A DNA stretch of 32,375 nt from Asticcacaulis currens (GCF_028550395.1 NZ_JAQQKW010000017.1:1-32375); one strand, 5' to 3'. Numbered from the stretch's first letter, positions 7,366 through 15,347 are shown. Notes: generated by a model not told the origin, from the sequence alone. Numbers and translations: made by a program.

Positions 7366-9189
7366 TTACACGAGCGCCTCGAACTGGTCGATCAGGCCTT
7401 TCAGCCGCTGACAGCCCATCTCCCAGAAAGCCTTTTCGCGCGGATTGAGGCCGAACGGAGCTAGCGCCTCGACATAGGTCTTCGTCCCGCCCGCCGACAG
7501 GAGCTGCGCGTAGAGCGGGGTGAAGGCTTCGGGGTTTTCGCGGCGCTTTTCCATCAGGGCCGACACCAGCAGGTCACCGAAGGCATAGGCATAGACGTAG
7601 AAGGGCGCGTGGACGAAGTGGCTGATATAAGCCCACCAGTATTCATAACCGTCGTTCAGCTTCATCGCTGGCCCCAGTGACTCGCCCATCACCTCAAGCC
7701 ACAGGGCGTTCAGCCGATCGAGCGGCACCTCGCCCTCAAGACGTTCAGCATGGAAGCGTTCTTCGAAGCGGTGGAAGGCGATCTGCCGCACCACGCTGTT
7801 GAGGCCATCCTCGATCTTGCCGGCCAGAAGCGCCTTCTTGTCTTCGGGCGATGCGTCGGCGACCAGATATTCGAACACCAGCCCTTCTGCAAAGATCGAC
7901 GCGGTTTCGGCCAAAGTCAGCGGCGTGTCGGCCAGAATCGACCCCAGCGGCGCGGCCAGAGTCTGATGCACCGCATGGCCCAGTTCGTGGGCCAAGGTCA
8001 GCATTTCGCGCCGCTCCCCCGTGAAGTTGAGCATCACATAGGGGTGGTGGCTGGACGACACGGGGTGGGCATAGGCCCCCGACGACTTGCCCTCGCGCGG
8101 CTGGGCGTCGATCCACGGCTTTTCAAAAAAGACGGCAGCGCGTTCGGCAAAGTCCGGCCCCAGACGGGCGAAGGAATCGAGCACAATACGTCTGGCTTCA
8201 TCCCAGCTATACAGCTTCGGGGCGGCGCTGGTCAGGGGGGCATTGCGGTCCCAGAAATTCAATACCGTCTTGCCCATGACCTTCGCCTTCAGCGCATAGT
8301 AGCGGTGCGACAGGGCGGCGTAGGATTCGCTCACCGCTTCGGCCATGGCATCGACGGCATCACCATCGACCTCATTGGCCAGATGGCGCGAGGCGGCGGG
8401 TGTAGCGAACTTGCGCCAGCGGTCTTCGACCTGCTTTTCAAAGGCCAGCGTATTGAGCGCCAGAGCCAGCACCGGCGCATTGTCCTTCAAGGCCACAGAC
8501 AGGCCTTCGGCAGCGGCCTTGCGCACAGCCTCGTCAGGCGAGGACAGCCGCGTCAGGGCGTCATTGAGCGTTAGGATTTCGGGCTTCGACTTCGGGCCGA
8601 TTCTGACGCGCAAACGGGTCAGGGTCTCATCGAACAGGCGCACCCACGAGGCGGCACCGGGCATCTTTTCCAGCAGCAGCTTTTCCAGATCCGCCGACAA
8701 TTCGTGCGGGCGGTTGGCGCGGATACGCCGCAGCCACGGCCGCCATTTTTGGGCCTTTTCGGTGACGCGCAACGCCTGTTCGATCTCCCAGTCTTCCAAC
8801 TGGTTCAGTTCCAGCGACAGGAACAGGCTGTCGGTCGAGATCAGCGCCGCCTTATTGCGCAGGTCGGCATCGAGCTTGGCGATCTGCGTATCCTCACGCG
8901 CGATGGTCGAAGCGAGGGTGGTATAGGCCATGGCTCCGGCCATGCGGTCCGAGGCCCGCTCATAAAGCGTGGCCGCCTGATCAATCAGCAGGCCCAGCCG
9001 CTCGGCATTGCCGCGCGCCGCAACGAAATTGCCCTGAAGTTTCTGAAGCTCTTTCAGCGTAGTGGCGGCGGCCGCGAAATCGGCAGCGATCTTCGGATCG
9101 TCCACACCGCTATAGAGGTCGGTCAGGTCCCATATCGGCAGGGTTTGGGACAGGGCAGGGGCGGAATCGGTCAATACGGGCTTGGTCAT
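7366..9189 (-). CDS. pepF: M3-family oligoendopeptidase F
   Basis: This 607-residue cytosolic zinc oligopeptidase hydrolyses short peptides. The zinc motif is in TLAHELGHAVHQTLA (HExxH) and the third ligand is the Glu in TLAETASIFAEGLVFEYL. The N-terminal 200 residues form the helical oligopeptidase F-type N domain. The frame is open up to a TTG at 9219, but the ATG at 9189 (MTKPVLTDSAP) is preferred because it lies nearest the conserved start WDLTDLYSG; neither has a strong ribosome binding site. It is transcribed divergently from the tacA-like regulator and faces the YitT gene with no room for a separate terminator. Length and motifs are complete. Confidence 0.93.
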   Translation of the reverse strand: MTKPVLTDSAPALSQTLPIWDLTDLYSGVDDPKIAADFAAAATTLKELQKLQGNFVAARGNAERLGLLIDQAATLYERASDRMAGAMAYTTLASTIAREDTQIAKLDADLRNKAALISTDSLFLSLELNQLEDWEIEQALRVTEKAQKWRPWLRRIRANRPHELSADLEKLLLEKMPGAASWVRLFDETLTRLRVRIGPKSKPEILTLNDALTRLSSPDEAVRKAAAEGLSVALKDNAPVLALALNTLAFEKQVEDRWRKFATPAASRHLANEVDGDAVDAMAEAVSESYAALSHRYYALKAKVMGKTVLNFWDRNAPLTSAAPKLYSWDEARRIVLDSFARLGPDFAERAAVFFEKPWIDAQPREGKSSGAYAHPVSSSHHPYVMLNFTGERREMLTLAHELGHAVHQTLAAPLGSILADTPLTLAETASIFAEGLVFEYLVADASPEDKKALLAGKIEDGLNSVVRQIAFHRFEERFHAERLEGEVPLDRLNALWLEVMGESLGPAMKLNDGYEYWWAYISHFVHAPFYVYAYAFGDLLVSALMEKRRENPEAFTPLYAQLLSAGGTKTYVEALAPFGLNPREKAFWEMGCQRLKGLIDQFEALV

Positions 9190-9248
9190 GTCTTTGGCTC
9201 TAACCAAAACAAAATTCAAAAGCGAGAGGGAAAGCGCTGAAACACAGG

Positions 9249-9296
9249 TGAGAGAGGCGAGTCTCTCAACGGCACATTAACCTTGTCTCTCAACGG
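9249..9296. promoter_or_regulatory. Repeated TCTCTCA sites between pepF and tacA
   Basis: GTCTCTCAACGG occurs twice in direct orientation (9261-9272 and 9285-9296), and an inverted TGAGAGA lies at 9249-9255, so one 7-mer appears three times in 48 bp, with a dyad of 6-bp spacer at 9249-9268. Between the copies is TTAACC (9277-9282), resembling a CtrA half-site. This looks like an operator region for one or both divergent genes. Confidence 0.45.
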
Positions 9297-9386
9297 GATT
9301 TTCAAGGCTTTGGCTTACAAGCTGTCTCAAAATAAGCCGTGTCCACCTCCGATTGGACCGGTAAACCCGATGAGATGGTGTCCCGA

Positions 9387-10862
9387 ATGGCCAAAACGAT
9401 CCTGATTTGCGACGACGATCCCACCCAGCGGCGGCTAATTCAGGCCGTTTTGGAACGCGAGGGCTTTGCGGTCGTTCACGCCGAGAACGGACCGCAGGCC
9501 TATGATCGCCTGACCACCACCTCCGGCATCGACGCGGTTATCCTCGATCTGGTCATGCCGGGGCAGTCGGGTATCGACACGCTCAAGGACATCCGCGCGG
9601 CGGGCATCCGCACGCCGGTGGTGGTGCTGACGGCGTCGGGCGGCATCGACACCGTCGTCAAGGCCATGCAGGCCGGGGCGCAGGACTTCTTCATCAAGCC
9701 CGCTTCGCCGGAGCGTATTCTGGTCAGTGTGCGTAACGCCCTGCAGATGGGTGATATGGCTGCCGAGGTGACGCGCCTGAAAAAGCAGGTCACCAACCGC
9801 ACCTCGTTCGATGATCTGGTCGGCACGTCTTCGGCCATGCAGATGGTGCGCCGTCTCGGTGAACGCGCCGCCCGTTCGGGCATCCCCGTACTGATCCTGG
9901 GGGAAAGCGGCGTCGGTAAGGAACTGATCGCGCGCGCCATTCAGGGCTCGTCGGATCGCGCGGGCAAGCCTTTTGTTGCCGTGAACTGCGGCGCCCTGCC
10001 GGCCAATCTGGTCGAATCCATTCTGTTTGGCCACGAAAAGGGCTCCTTCACCGGGGCTTCGGAAAAGCACCTCGGCAAGTTTCAGGAGGCCAGCGGCGGT
10101 ACTTTGTTCCTCGATGAGGTCGGTGAACTACCGCTCGATATGCAGGTCAAGCTGCTGCGCGCCCTTCAGGAGGGCGAAATCGACCCCGTCGGCTCCAAAC
10201 GCCCGGTCAAGGTCGATGTGCGCATCATTTCGGCGACCAATCGCAACCTTCAGGATCAGGTCAAGGCGGGCCATTTCCGCGAAGATCTCTTCTATCGCCT
10301 CAATGTCTTCCCGATCGAAGCGCCTTCCTTACGTGAACGCCGTGAGGATATTCCGGCTCTGATCGAACACTTCATCCGTCGCTTCAATGTCGAGGAGGGT
10401 AAGCGCGTGGCCGGTGTGGCGTCGGACGCCATGCAGCTTCTGTGCAGCTACGACTGGCCCGGCAATGTGCGTCAACTCGAAAACACCGTCTATCGCGCCA
10501 TTGTGCTGGCCGACACGCCGCATCTTCAGGCCTATGACTTTCCGGCCATTTCGGGCCAGCACCTGCCGCAGGCCGCAATGCCCGCGCCGGTGGTGCCCGC
10601 AGTCATTGTCGAGCATCAGGCGGCGATGACGCAGCTTGATGCTGGACTTGAGGCTTTGGCCGATCAGCCGGTGAAGATCCTCGACGGCGCAGGACACCTG
10701 CGCAAGCTGGAAGACATCGAACGCGACCTGATCGAACACGCCATTAGTGTCTATGCCGGGCATATGTCCGAAGTGGCGCGCCGCCTCGGCATCGGCCGTT
10801 CGACGCTCTATCGCAAGGTGCGCGATTGCGGCCTTGAAGGCATGGTCAAGGAAGCCGGCTGA
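9387..10862 (+). CDS. tacA: Sigma-54-dependent response regulator, TacA-like
   Basis: This 491-residue NtrC-class activator has three parts. The receiver (1-120) carries acidic residues Asp9-Asp11, phospho-acceptor Asp54, Thr82 and Lys104. The AAA+ domain (about 141-375) has Walker A GESGVGKE (172-179), sigma-54 contact loop GSFTGA (219-224) and Walker B GGTLFLDEVGEL. A Fis-type helix-turn-helix (MSEVARRLGIGRSTLYRKV) ends the protein. Asp54 and the opening AKTIL-DDDPTQRRLIQAVLEREGF strongly recall Caulobacter TacA, which with ShkA and ShpA controls stalk-related and cell-cycle genes; this assignment is from memory. No kinase partner is adjacent. ATG 9387 is chosen because it starts the receiver fold; GTG 9339 and ATG 9375 are alternatives without clear ribosome binding sites. 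Confidence 0.85.
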   Translation: MAKTILICDDDPTQRRLIQAVLEREGFAVVHAENGPQAYDRLTTTSGIDAVILDLVMPGQSGIDTLKDIRAAGIRTPVVVLTASGGIDTVVKAMQAGAQDFFIKPASPERILVSVRNALQMGDMAAEVTRLKKQVTNRTSFDDLVGTSSAMQMVRRLGERAARSGIPVLILGESGVGKELIARAIQGSSDRAGKPFVAVNCGALPANLVESILFGHEKGSFTGASEKHLGKFQEASGGTLFLDEVGELPLDMQVKLLRALQEGEIDPVGSKRPVKVDVRIISATNRNLQDQVKAGHFREDLFYRLNVFPIEAPSLRERREDIPALIEHFIRRFNVEEGKRVAGVASDAMQLLCSYDWPGNVRQLENTVYRAIVLADTPHLQAYDFPAISGQHLPQAAMPAPVVPAVIVEHQAAMTQLDAGLEALADQPVKILDGAGHLRKLEDIERDLIEHAISVYAGHMSEVARRLGIGRSTLYRKVRDCGLEGMVKEAG

Positions 10863-11450
10863 TTATTTGAAATCCCTGACCAGGGACTCCGCCACAGGGG
10901 CCGGGTGTCCGGGCTTGATAAAGCTCAGGGTCACGCGGCCCACATGCACGCCGAATTTCGACACATCGGCGCGGTTGATGGCCACGCCATCGGCAATAAG
11001 GTGCGACCAGTCGTCGAAACGCACCTTGATCGTGCCGCCCTGATAAGGGAGGTTGAGCAGGTAGCGGATGCGCAGCGCATCCCCGCCGGTTTCGATGCGG
11101 GCGGTTCCGGCTACATCCTGTGCGCGGCCTTCATAGAGGCCATTGTCGATTTTGCGGAAGGTCCAGGTGCGCGTCTGACGCTCTCCGTCGTTCCATAAGA
11201 AGCGCTCATCCAGAACGAAGCCGTCGGCCGTCGGCGTGCCGCGCGTCACCACGCTGAAGGTGCGGCTGACCTTGCCGCTGCGGTCCTCGAACACGCCATA
11301 GGCGCGCGTCTCACCGGTAAAATAGGACTCCAGTTCGAAGGCCGGTTGCGGGCGGCTATTGTTCGCCACATCCAGCGAGGCGCAGCCGGAGAGGCCTCCC
11401 GCGCCCACGGTGGTCAGGGCCAAGGCAAACAGAAGGGCACGTGAACGCAT
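10863..11450 (-). CDS. DUF3833-family lipoprotein
   Basis: This 195-residue protein has a lipoprotein signal peptide with lipobox LSGC, followed by a beta-rich domain. Motifs such as LESYFTGETRAYGVFEDRSG, FVLDERFLWNDGERQTRTW and the ending RADVSKFGVHVGRVTLSFIK match the DUF3833 family, whose role is unknown. It should sit in the outer or inner membrane leaflet facing the periplasm. ATG 11450 is chosen over 11462 because GGAG lies 7 nt upstream and the signal peptide starts there. It is convergent with tacA, with adjacent stop codons. Confidence 0.82.
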   Translation of the reverse strand: MRSRALLFALALTTVGAGGLSGCASLDVANNSRPQPAFELESYFTGETRAYGVFEDRSGKVSRTFSVVTRGTPTADGFVLDERFLWNDGERQTRTWTFRKIDNGLYEGRAQDVAGTARIETGGDALRIRYLLNLPYQGGTIKVRFDDWSHLIADGVAINRADVSKFGVHVGRVTLSFIKPGHPAPVAESLVRDFK

Positions 11451-11504
11451 CGAAGGCTCCATTGATATCTGATCATCAAAGTACGCTATCAGAGACGCTT
11501 CAGT

Positions 11505-11906
11505 TCAGTTTTCCTCATCGGCGGGTTTGACGGCGCGCGCTTTCACCTTCTGACGGATTTCACGCAGCTTGACGCCCTGAAGCAGGGAGAGGGTGCCGTT
11601 TATCGCCCCTTTGTCCGGATCGGCGAAGGCACGGCCATAGGTCTTTACGCGGTCGCTGACGCTGTCGATAAAGTCGTTTTCCCATTCGGACAAATCGACG
11701 CCCGCTTCGGCGGCGGCCTTTTTGGCGCGTTCCAGCGCCCGCAGGGTGCGCTTTTGCAGGGCCTTCTTTTCATCGTGCGGGGAGGGGGGCGGTTTGGGCG
11801 CAGCCGGCCGGGCAGACAGGCCGCCCCGCGATGACAAAGGGGCCTTTGTCTTCAGTTCGCTCTTGCGCGTCAGCCCCTTACCGGGCGTTTTGGATTTGAA
11901 CGCCAT
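11505..11906 (-). CDS. Small basic hypothetical protein
   Basis: I do not recognise this 133-residue protein. The first 45 residues are rich in Lys, Pro, Ser and Arg and look disordered. Residues 45-80 are a charged helical stretch (EKKALQKRTLRALERAKKAA) and the rest is predicted helical with mixed charge (LSEWENDFIDSVSDRVKTYG). There are no membrane segments or signal peptide. The basic tail could contact nucleic acid or ribosomes, but that is speculation. No Shine-Dalgarno sequence precedes the ATG, and a promoter-like pair ends 6 nt before it, so a leaderless message is likely. It lies directly downstream of the gapR terminator. Confidence 0.65.
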   Translation of the reverse strand: MAFKSKTPGKGLTRKSELKTKAPLSSRGGLSARPAAPKPPPSPHDEKKALQKRTLRALERAKKAAAEAGVDLSEWENDFIDSVSDRVKTYGRAFADPDKGAINGTLSLLQGVKLREIRQKVKARAVKPADEEN

Positions 11907-11912
11907 TTGCGC

Positions 11913-11941
11913 ATCACACGCCGCTCAGGCCCTTGGGTCAA
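11913..11941 (-). promoter_or_regulatory. Candidate promoter giving a leaderless transcript
   Basis: On the minus strand TTGACC (11941-11936) and TGTGAT (11918-11913) are 17 bp apart. The distance from the -10 to the ATG at 11906 is 6 nt, so the expected transcript start coincides with the start codon. The -35 adjoins the T tract of the gapR terminator. Confidence 0.45.
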
Positions 11942-11973
11942 ATAAAAAATCCTCTCCTTTGTCAGGAGAGGAT
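11941..11973 (-). terminator. Intrinsic terminator of gapR
   Basis: On the minus strand ATCCTCTCCT (11973-11964) pairs perfectly with AGGAGAGGAT (11958-11949) around a 5-nt loop and is followed by a T-rich run down to 11941. The hairpin begins only 4 bp beyond the gapR stop codon. Confidence 0.88.
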
Positions 11974-11977
11974 CACC

Positions 11978-12247
11978 TCACAGCCCGCCAATAGCTGAAA
12001 GATAGAGGTCGAGCAGGGTTTCTTCTTCCTGAAGTTTGACCTTGTCCTTCTTGCGAAGGCTGACCACCTTGCGCATCACCTTGGTGTCAAAGCCTTCGCC
12101 CTTGGCCTCGGCATAGACGTCTTTCAGATCGCCAGCGATGGCGGCCTTGTCTTCTTCGAGGCGTTCGATGCGCTCGATAAACGATTTCAGGCGGCCTTGC
12201 GCGGCGGCGGTGATAACGTCGGGGTGAGCGGACTGATCGTCGGCCAT
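11978..12247 (-). CDS. gapR: GapR, nucleoid-associated DNA-binding protein (DUF2312)
   Basis: The 89-residue product has the length and sequence pattern of Caulobacter GapR: a short N-terminus ([11 protein letters not shown]), a coiled-coil helix [20 protein letters not shown], the conserved [20 protein letters not shown], a basic segment [12 protein letters not shown], and the ending [11 protein letters not shown]. GapR binds overtwisted AT-rich DNA as a tetramer clamp and supports replication and chromosome organisation. ATG 12247 is chosen because it reproduces the family length; the frame is open to 12289 but that part contains the leader. SD-like AAGGA lies 6-10 nt upstream. It is a single gene with its own promoter and terminator. 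Confidence 0.95.
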   Translation of the reverse strand: MADDQSAHPDVITAAAQGRLKSFIERIERLEEDKAAIAGDLKDVYAEAKGEGFDTKVMRKVVSLRKKDKVKLQEEETLLDLYLSAIGGL

Positions 12248-12284
12248 GAAACTATCCTTGAAAGGGAAAACGGAGGTCCCGTTC

Positions 12285-12313
12285 ACCATAAACTATGCGA
12301 ATCACCCGCTCAA
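12285..12313 (-). promoter_or_regulatory. gapR promoter containing a GANTC site
   Basis: On the minus strand TTGAGC (12313-12308) and TATGGT (12290-12285) are 17 bp apart. The spacer contains GAATC at 12299-12303, and a second GANTC lies just upstream at 12322-12326; the two are arms of a GCGAATC-N18-GATTCGC dyad. GANTC is the CcrM methylation site in Caulobacterales. Confidence 0.6.
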
Positions 12314-12370
12314 TACGCCGCGATTCGCCAGCCCCGCCTGAGCTGTGGATGAATTCTGTGGCGGTGATAA

Positions 12371-12404
12371 ACGAGAAAAGCGTCCGGAGCGAGCTCCGGA
12401 CGCT
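12371..12404 (-). terminator. Intrinsic terminator of rpmJ
   Basis: On the minus strand AGCGTCCGGAGC pairs with GCTCCGGACGCT (12404-12379) around a very short loop and is followed by TTTTCTCGTTT. It lies 35 bp past the rpmJ stop codon. Confidence 0.88.
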
Positions 12405-12439
12405 GGATTCTGTAAGCCTTCAGGCCTAATCGACGTCGA

Positions 12440-12565
12440 TTAGCCTTGCTTGGCCTTGAAGCGTGGGTCGGTCTTGTTGATGACATAGACCACGCCCTTG
12501 CGACGGACGATCTTGCAGTCCCGGTGACGGGTCTTCAGCGACTTCAGCGAGCTACGGACTTTCAT
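12440..12565 (-). CDS. rpmJ: 50S ribosomal protein L36
   Basis: The 41-residue product reads [20 protein letters not shown] then [21 protein letters not shown]. This is bacterial L36 of the alphaproteobacterial type, which keeps only one cysteine (Cys17) and lacks the zinc-binding Cys4 set of the other form, so it is a zinc-independent (C-minus) L36. It is part of the large ribosomal subunit. It is too short to be picked up by length-based gene finding. It is monocistronic with a strong promoter 95-123 bp upstream and a strong terminator, as expected for an abundant protein. Confidence 0.95.
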   Translation of the reverse strand: MKVRSSLKSLKTRHRDCKIVRRKGVVYVINKTDPRFKAKQG

Positions 12566-12659
12566 GGTCCCAACCTTTGACTAAGTAATGACTGAGGCTT
12601 TGACCGAATTCGCGCAGCCCGTGCGGGGGCGAAGCCTTCAAGCCATGTGTGAGGCGGGG

Positions 12660-12688
12660 TACCTACGCGAAGCGCAGGCACAAGTCAA
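12660..12688 (-). promoter_or_regulatory. rpmJ promoter
   Basis: On the minus strand TTGACT (12688-12683) and TAGGTA (12665-12660) are 17 bp apart, placing the transcript start near 12653 and giving a leader of about 88 nt before the rpmJ ATG. Confidence 0.65.
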
Positions 12689-12758
12689 CAATCTGTGAGC
12701 GGCTTTTTGCACAATTCACCGGGAAATCCACGCGACCGGCAGGCTTGATCATTTTTAG

Positions 12759-12790
12759 ACTGGTTTAAAATTTAAACTGGTTTATATAAT
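12759..12790 (+). promoter_or_regulatory. Promoter overlapped by direct and inverted repeats (operator)
   Basis: ACTGGTTTA occurs twice in direct orientation (12759-12767 and 12776-12784), 17 bp apart, around the palindrome GTTTAAA-A-TTTAAAC (12763-12777). A consensus TATAAT lies at 12785-12790, so the repeats cover the -35/-10 spacer. This is the expected layout for repression, most simply by the winged-helix regulator encoded as the third gene of the same operon. Confidence 0.6.
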
Positions 12791-12836
12791 CCGGCGCAAC
12801 GGCGTTATGGCCGGGGTCACGCCGGAGGAGGGCGCC

Positions 12837-14060
12837 ATGACACAGGACGGACAATTGACGGAAGGGCCGCGCTTTTATGCGCTGGATGCGGTCAGGGGCG
12901 GGGCCCTGTTTTTAGGGGTCGTGCTGCACGCAGGGCTGGCCTATATGTCGCCCCCGGCGTGGGTGGTGGTAGATGCGGCCGCCGACGCGGCGGTCAACCC
13001 GCTGTTCTTCACCATCCACATGTTTCGCATGAGCCTGTTCTTTGTACTGGCAGGCTTTTTTGCCCGGCTTCTGTACCGTAAGCGCGGGGCTGCAGGTTTT
13101 TTCCTGGACCGTTTAACGCGCGTGGCGGGACCTCTGGTCCTGTTCTGGCTGCCGGTACTGGCGGCGATCATCACCGTGGCCATACTGGCGGCGCTGAAGG
13201 CCAATCCGGCGCTGGCGACCCAGCCGCCTGCGCCGCCGCCCGCCCTGACAGCCGAGACCTTTCCCCTGACGCACCTGTGGTTTCTGTACATGCTTCTGCT
13301 GCTGTATGCGGTGTGTGTGCCGTTGCGCGGATTGCTGGCCTTTATCGACAGCGGCGGGGCGTTGCGCCGCGCAGCCGACGGCGTGTTTGGCTTTGTCATC
13401 CGCTGGGACCTGACGCCGCTGGTATTTGGCCTGCCGCTGTGGTTGCTGATTCAGGTGCAGCCGCAATGGGACCACTGGCTCGGCATCCCGACGCCGGACA
13501 AGGGCTTTGTCCCCAATGCGCTGGCCTGCGCCGCCTATCTGTCGGCCTTCGTCTTTGGCTGGTGCCTGCATCGCAATGCCGACCGGCTGGAGATAGTGCG
13601 CAAGAAAGGCTTTCTGAATCTCTTTTCAGCGGTGGCGTTGACGCTTCTGGCCCAGTGGCTGGGCGGGCATCAGGCCGAAACCGATGCGGTGACGGGCGGC
13701 GCGTGGCGGGCGCTTTATTCTGCGGCCTATGTGCTGGGTCTGTGGAGCTGGTGCCTCGGTCTGATCGGAGTCGCCCTGCGCTTTGTCGATCACCCGAGCC
13801 GCTTCTGGCGCTACATTGCGGATTCGGCCTACTGGGTCTATCTGGTCCATCTGCCGCTGGTGATGCTGATGCAGTATGCGCTGCTCGACCTGTCGGCCCC
13901 CTATTTCGTCAAGCTGCCGCTGGCGGTGTTCGGGACGCTGTTTCTTTCGCTGCTCAGCTATCAGCTTCTGGTAAGGTACAGCTTCATCGGGGCGATTCTG
14001 GACGGTCGCAAGCGCGTTTCGCGCAAGCGCCAGCCGCCCGCAACAACCGCTACAGTCTGA
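12837..14060 (+). CDS. Acyltransferase-3 family membrane protein
   Basis: This 407-residue polytopic protein has about ten membrane segments. It starts with FYALDAVRGGALFLGVVLHA, the family's active-site region with RG and a His in the first membrane helix. Later come HMFRMSLFFVLAGFFARLLY, LTHLWFLYMLLLLYAV and the C-terminal YIADSAYWVYLVHLPLVMLM, all typical of acyltransferase-3/OpgC-like enzymes that transfer acyl groups to sugars, glucans or lipids across the membrane. The acceptor is not known. ATG 12837 has an excellent GGAGGAGGG 4-13 nt upstream; an earlier ATG at 12807 does not. It is the first gene of an operon with the duplicated membrane protein and the regulator. Confidence 0.85.
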   Translation: MTQDGQLTEGPRFYALDAVRGGALFLGVVLHAGLAYMSPPAWVVVDAAADAAVNPLFFTIHMFRMSLFFVLAGFFARLLYRKRGAAGFFLDRLTRVAGPLVLFWLPVLAAIITVAILAALKANPALATQPPAPPPALTAETFPLTHLWFLYMLLLLYAVCVPLRGLLAFIDSGGALRRAADGVFGFVIRWDLTPLVFGLPLWLLIQVQPQWDHWLGIPTPDKGFVPNALACAAYLSAFVFGWCLHRNADRLEIVRKKGFLNLFSAVALTLLAQWLGGHQAETDAVTGGAWRALYSAAYVLGLWSWCLGLIGVALRFVDHPSRFWRYIADSAYWVYLVHLPLVMLMQYALLDLSAPYFVKLPLAVFGTLFLSLLSYQLLVRYSFIGAILDGRKRVSRKRQPPATTATV

Positions 14061-14069
14061 TTGCTGATC

Positions 14070-15347
14070 ATGGGTCGGGTCTTTTTTAAATCGCGCGCCT
14101 CCGAACCGGCGGATCTGGCCTTCGTCAGGTCCTTTGCCGGGGAGGGGCCGCGCGCTCAGGCGTCGGCGGGACTGGTCTTCTTCTGGGCTGGTCTGCTTTA
14201 TGGGCTTCAGACGCTGGTCTATGCCGCCATTGAGGCGCACTGGCTGAGGATCGTGCCGCCCTTCGGTCTTTGGCTGGCTATCGGCCCGACCCTGCCGTTT
14301 CTGGCGGTGATCGGCTATGTCGCCTGGCGCGATCGCAAAGGGAAGGGCGGCGTGGCGACCCGCGCCCTGACGGCCAGCTACACCTCGGCGGGGCTGATGA
14401 ATCTGGTCATCGCCGTGACCTTCGGGGGGTTGGCCCTGAGCCGTCAGTCCACGGCCATCTGGCTTCTCTATCCCGCCGTCATCTGTGCCATGCAGGGGGC
14501 GGTGTGGTACGCCGCCAGCCTGATCCGGCGCAGGCTGTGGCTGGGGATTGTGTCTGCCGGATGGTTCGTAACGACCCTTGCTCTGACTTTGCTGATGTCG
14601 CAGGTCGCTGCCTATCTGCTGTGGCTGGGGCTGGCCCTGCTGGGCCTGATGGCGGTGCCGGGGTACGTTATGATGCGGATCGCGGCGCGCGAGGGGGCTG
14701 TGACGAAGGGCGAACCCGCCACCGGCGCGGTCAGCGACCCGCAGGCGGCGCGTGAAGACCTGGCCTTTATCCAGACTCTGGTCAATCGCGGGGATCAGGT
14801 CCAGATGTCCGGCGGCCTTCTGCTTCTGTGCGGGGGCCTGCTCTATGGCCTGCAATGCCTTGTGCACGGGCTGGATATGAGCGGGGGGATCCGGCTGCCG
14901 CCCCTGGGGCACCTGATCAATGGCGTCCTGCCGACGCTTCTGTTTCTGATTGTGCTGGGGATCGTCCTGTGGCGCGACCGGCACAAGACGCACGCCAATG
15001 CCGGCAGTCGTGCCCTCAATGCGGCCTTCGGAGGTGTGGGCCTCGCCAACCTGTTTATGAATGTGGTTTTCGGCTACACGGCCTTTACCCAGAAGACTTG
15101 GCTGATCTGGATGCTCTATCCCATTACCCTGTGTGCCCTGATGGGGGCGGGGTGGTACGTAGCGGCGGTGGCCAAGCGTAAATTGTGGCCGGCTCTTGTC
15201 TGCGCCGGCTGGTTTGCTACGGCCTGCCTGCTGGCGGCGCGCGTCGAAACGCCGGGCTATCTGCTGATCCTGTCGGGCGCGCTCGCCCTGCTGATGGCCT
15301 TACCCGGCTATCTTCTGATGCGTTTCGACGCCCGCAGGTCGGCGTGA
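14070..15347 (+). CDS. Internally duplicated polytopic membrane protein of unknown function
   Basis: The 425-residue product consists of two homologous halves, about residues 15-204 and 230-419, each with five or six membrane helices. Shared landmarks at matching spacing are DLAF (15 and 230), GLLYGLQxLV (41 and 256), WRDR (86 and 301), LYP (133 and 349), AGWF (163 and 379) and PGYxxMR near the ends (197 and 412). The linker (205-229) is polar. I do not recognise the family. ATG 14070 is used; TTG 14061 is possible. It begins 9 bp after the acyltransferase stop and ends 4 bp before the regulator start, so the three are almost certainly co-translated from one message. Confidence 0.75.
   Translation: MGRVFFKSRASEPADLAFVRSFAGEGPRAQASAGLVFFWAGLLYGLQTLVYAAIEAHWLRIVPPFGLWLAIGPTLPFLAVIGYVAWRDRKGKGGVATRALTASYTSAGLMNLVIAVTFGGLALSRQSTAIWLLYPAVICAMQGAVWYAASLIRRRLWLGIVSAGWFVTTLALTLLMSQVAAYLLWLGLALLGLMAVPGYVMMRIAAREGAVTKGEPATGAVSDPQAAREDLAFIQTLVNRGDQVQMSGGLLLLCGGLLYGLQCLVHGLDMSGGIRLPPLGHLINGVLPTLLFLIVLGIVLWRDRHKTHANAGSRALNAAFGGVGLANLFMNVVFGYTAFTQKTWLIWMLYPITLCALMGAGWYVAAVAKRKLWPALVCAGWFATACLLAARVETPGYLLILSGALALLMALPGYLLMRFDARRSA

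Noticed and set aside
13626-14993. 455-codon open frame on the minus strand
   Set aside because: It lies antisense to the acyltransferase and the duplicated membrane protein, is extremely rich in Gln, Arg and Pro, and has no recognisable family. It is a by-product of GC-rich codon use on the other strand.
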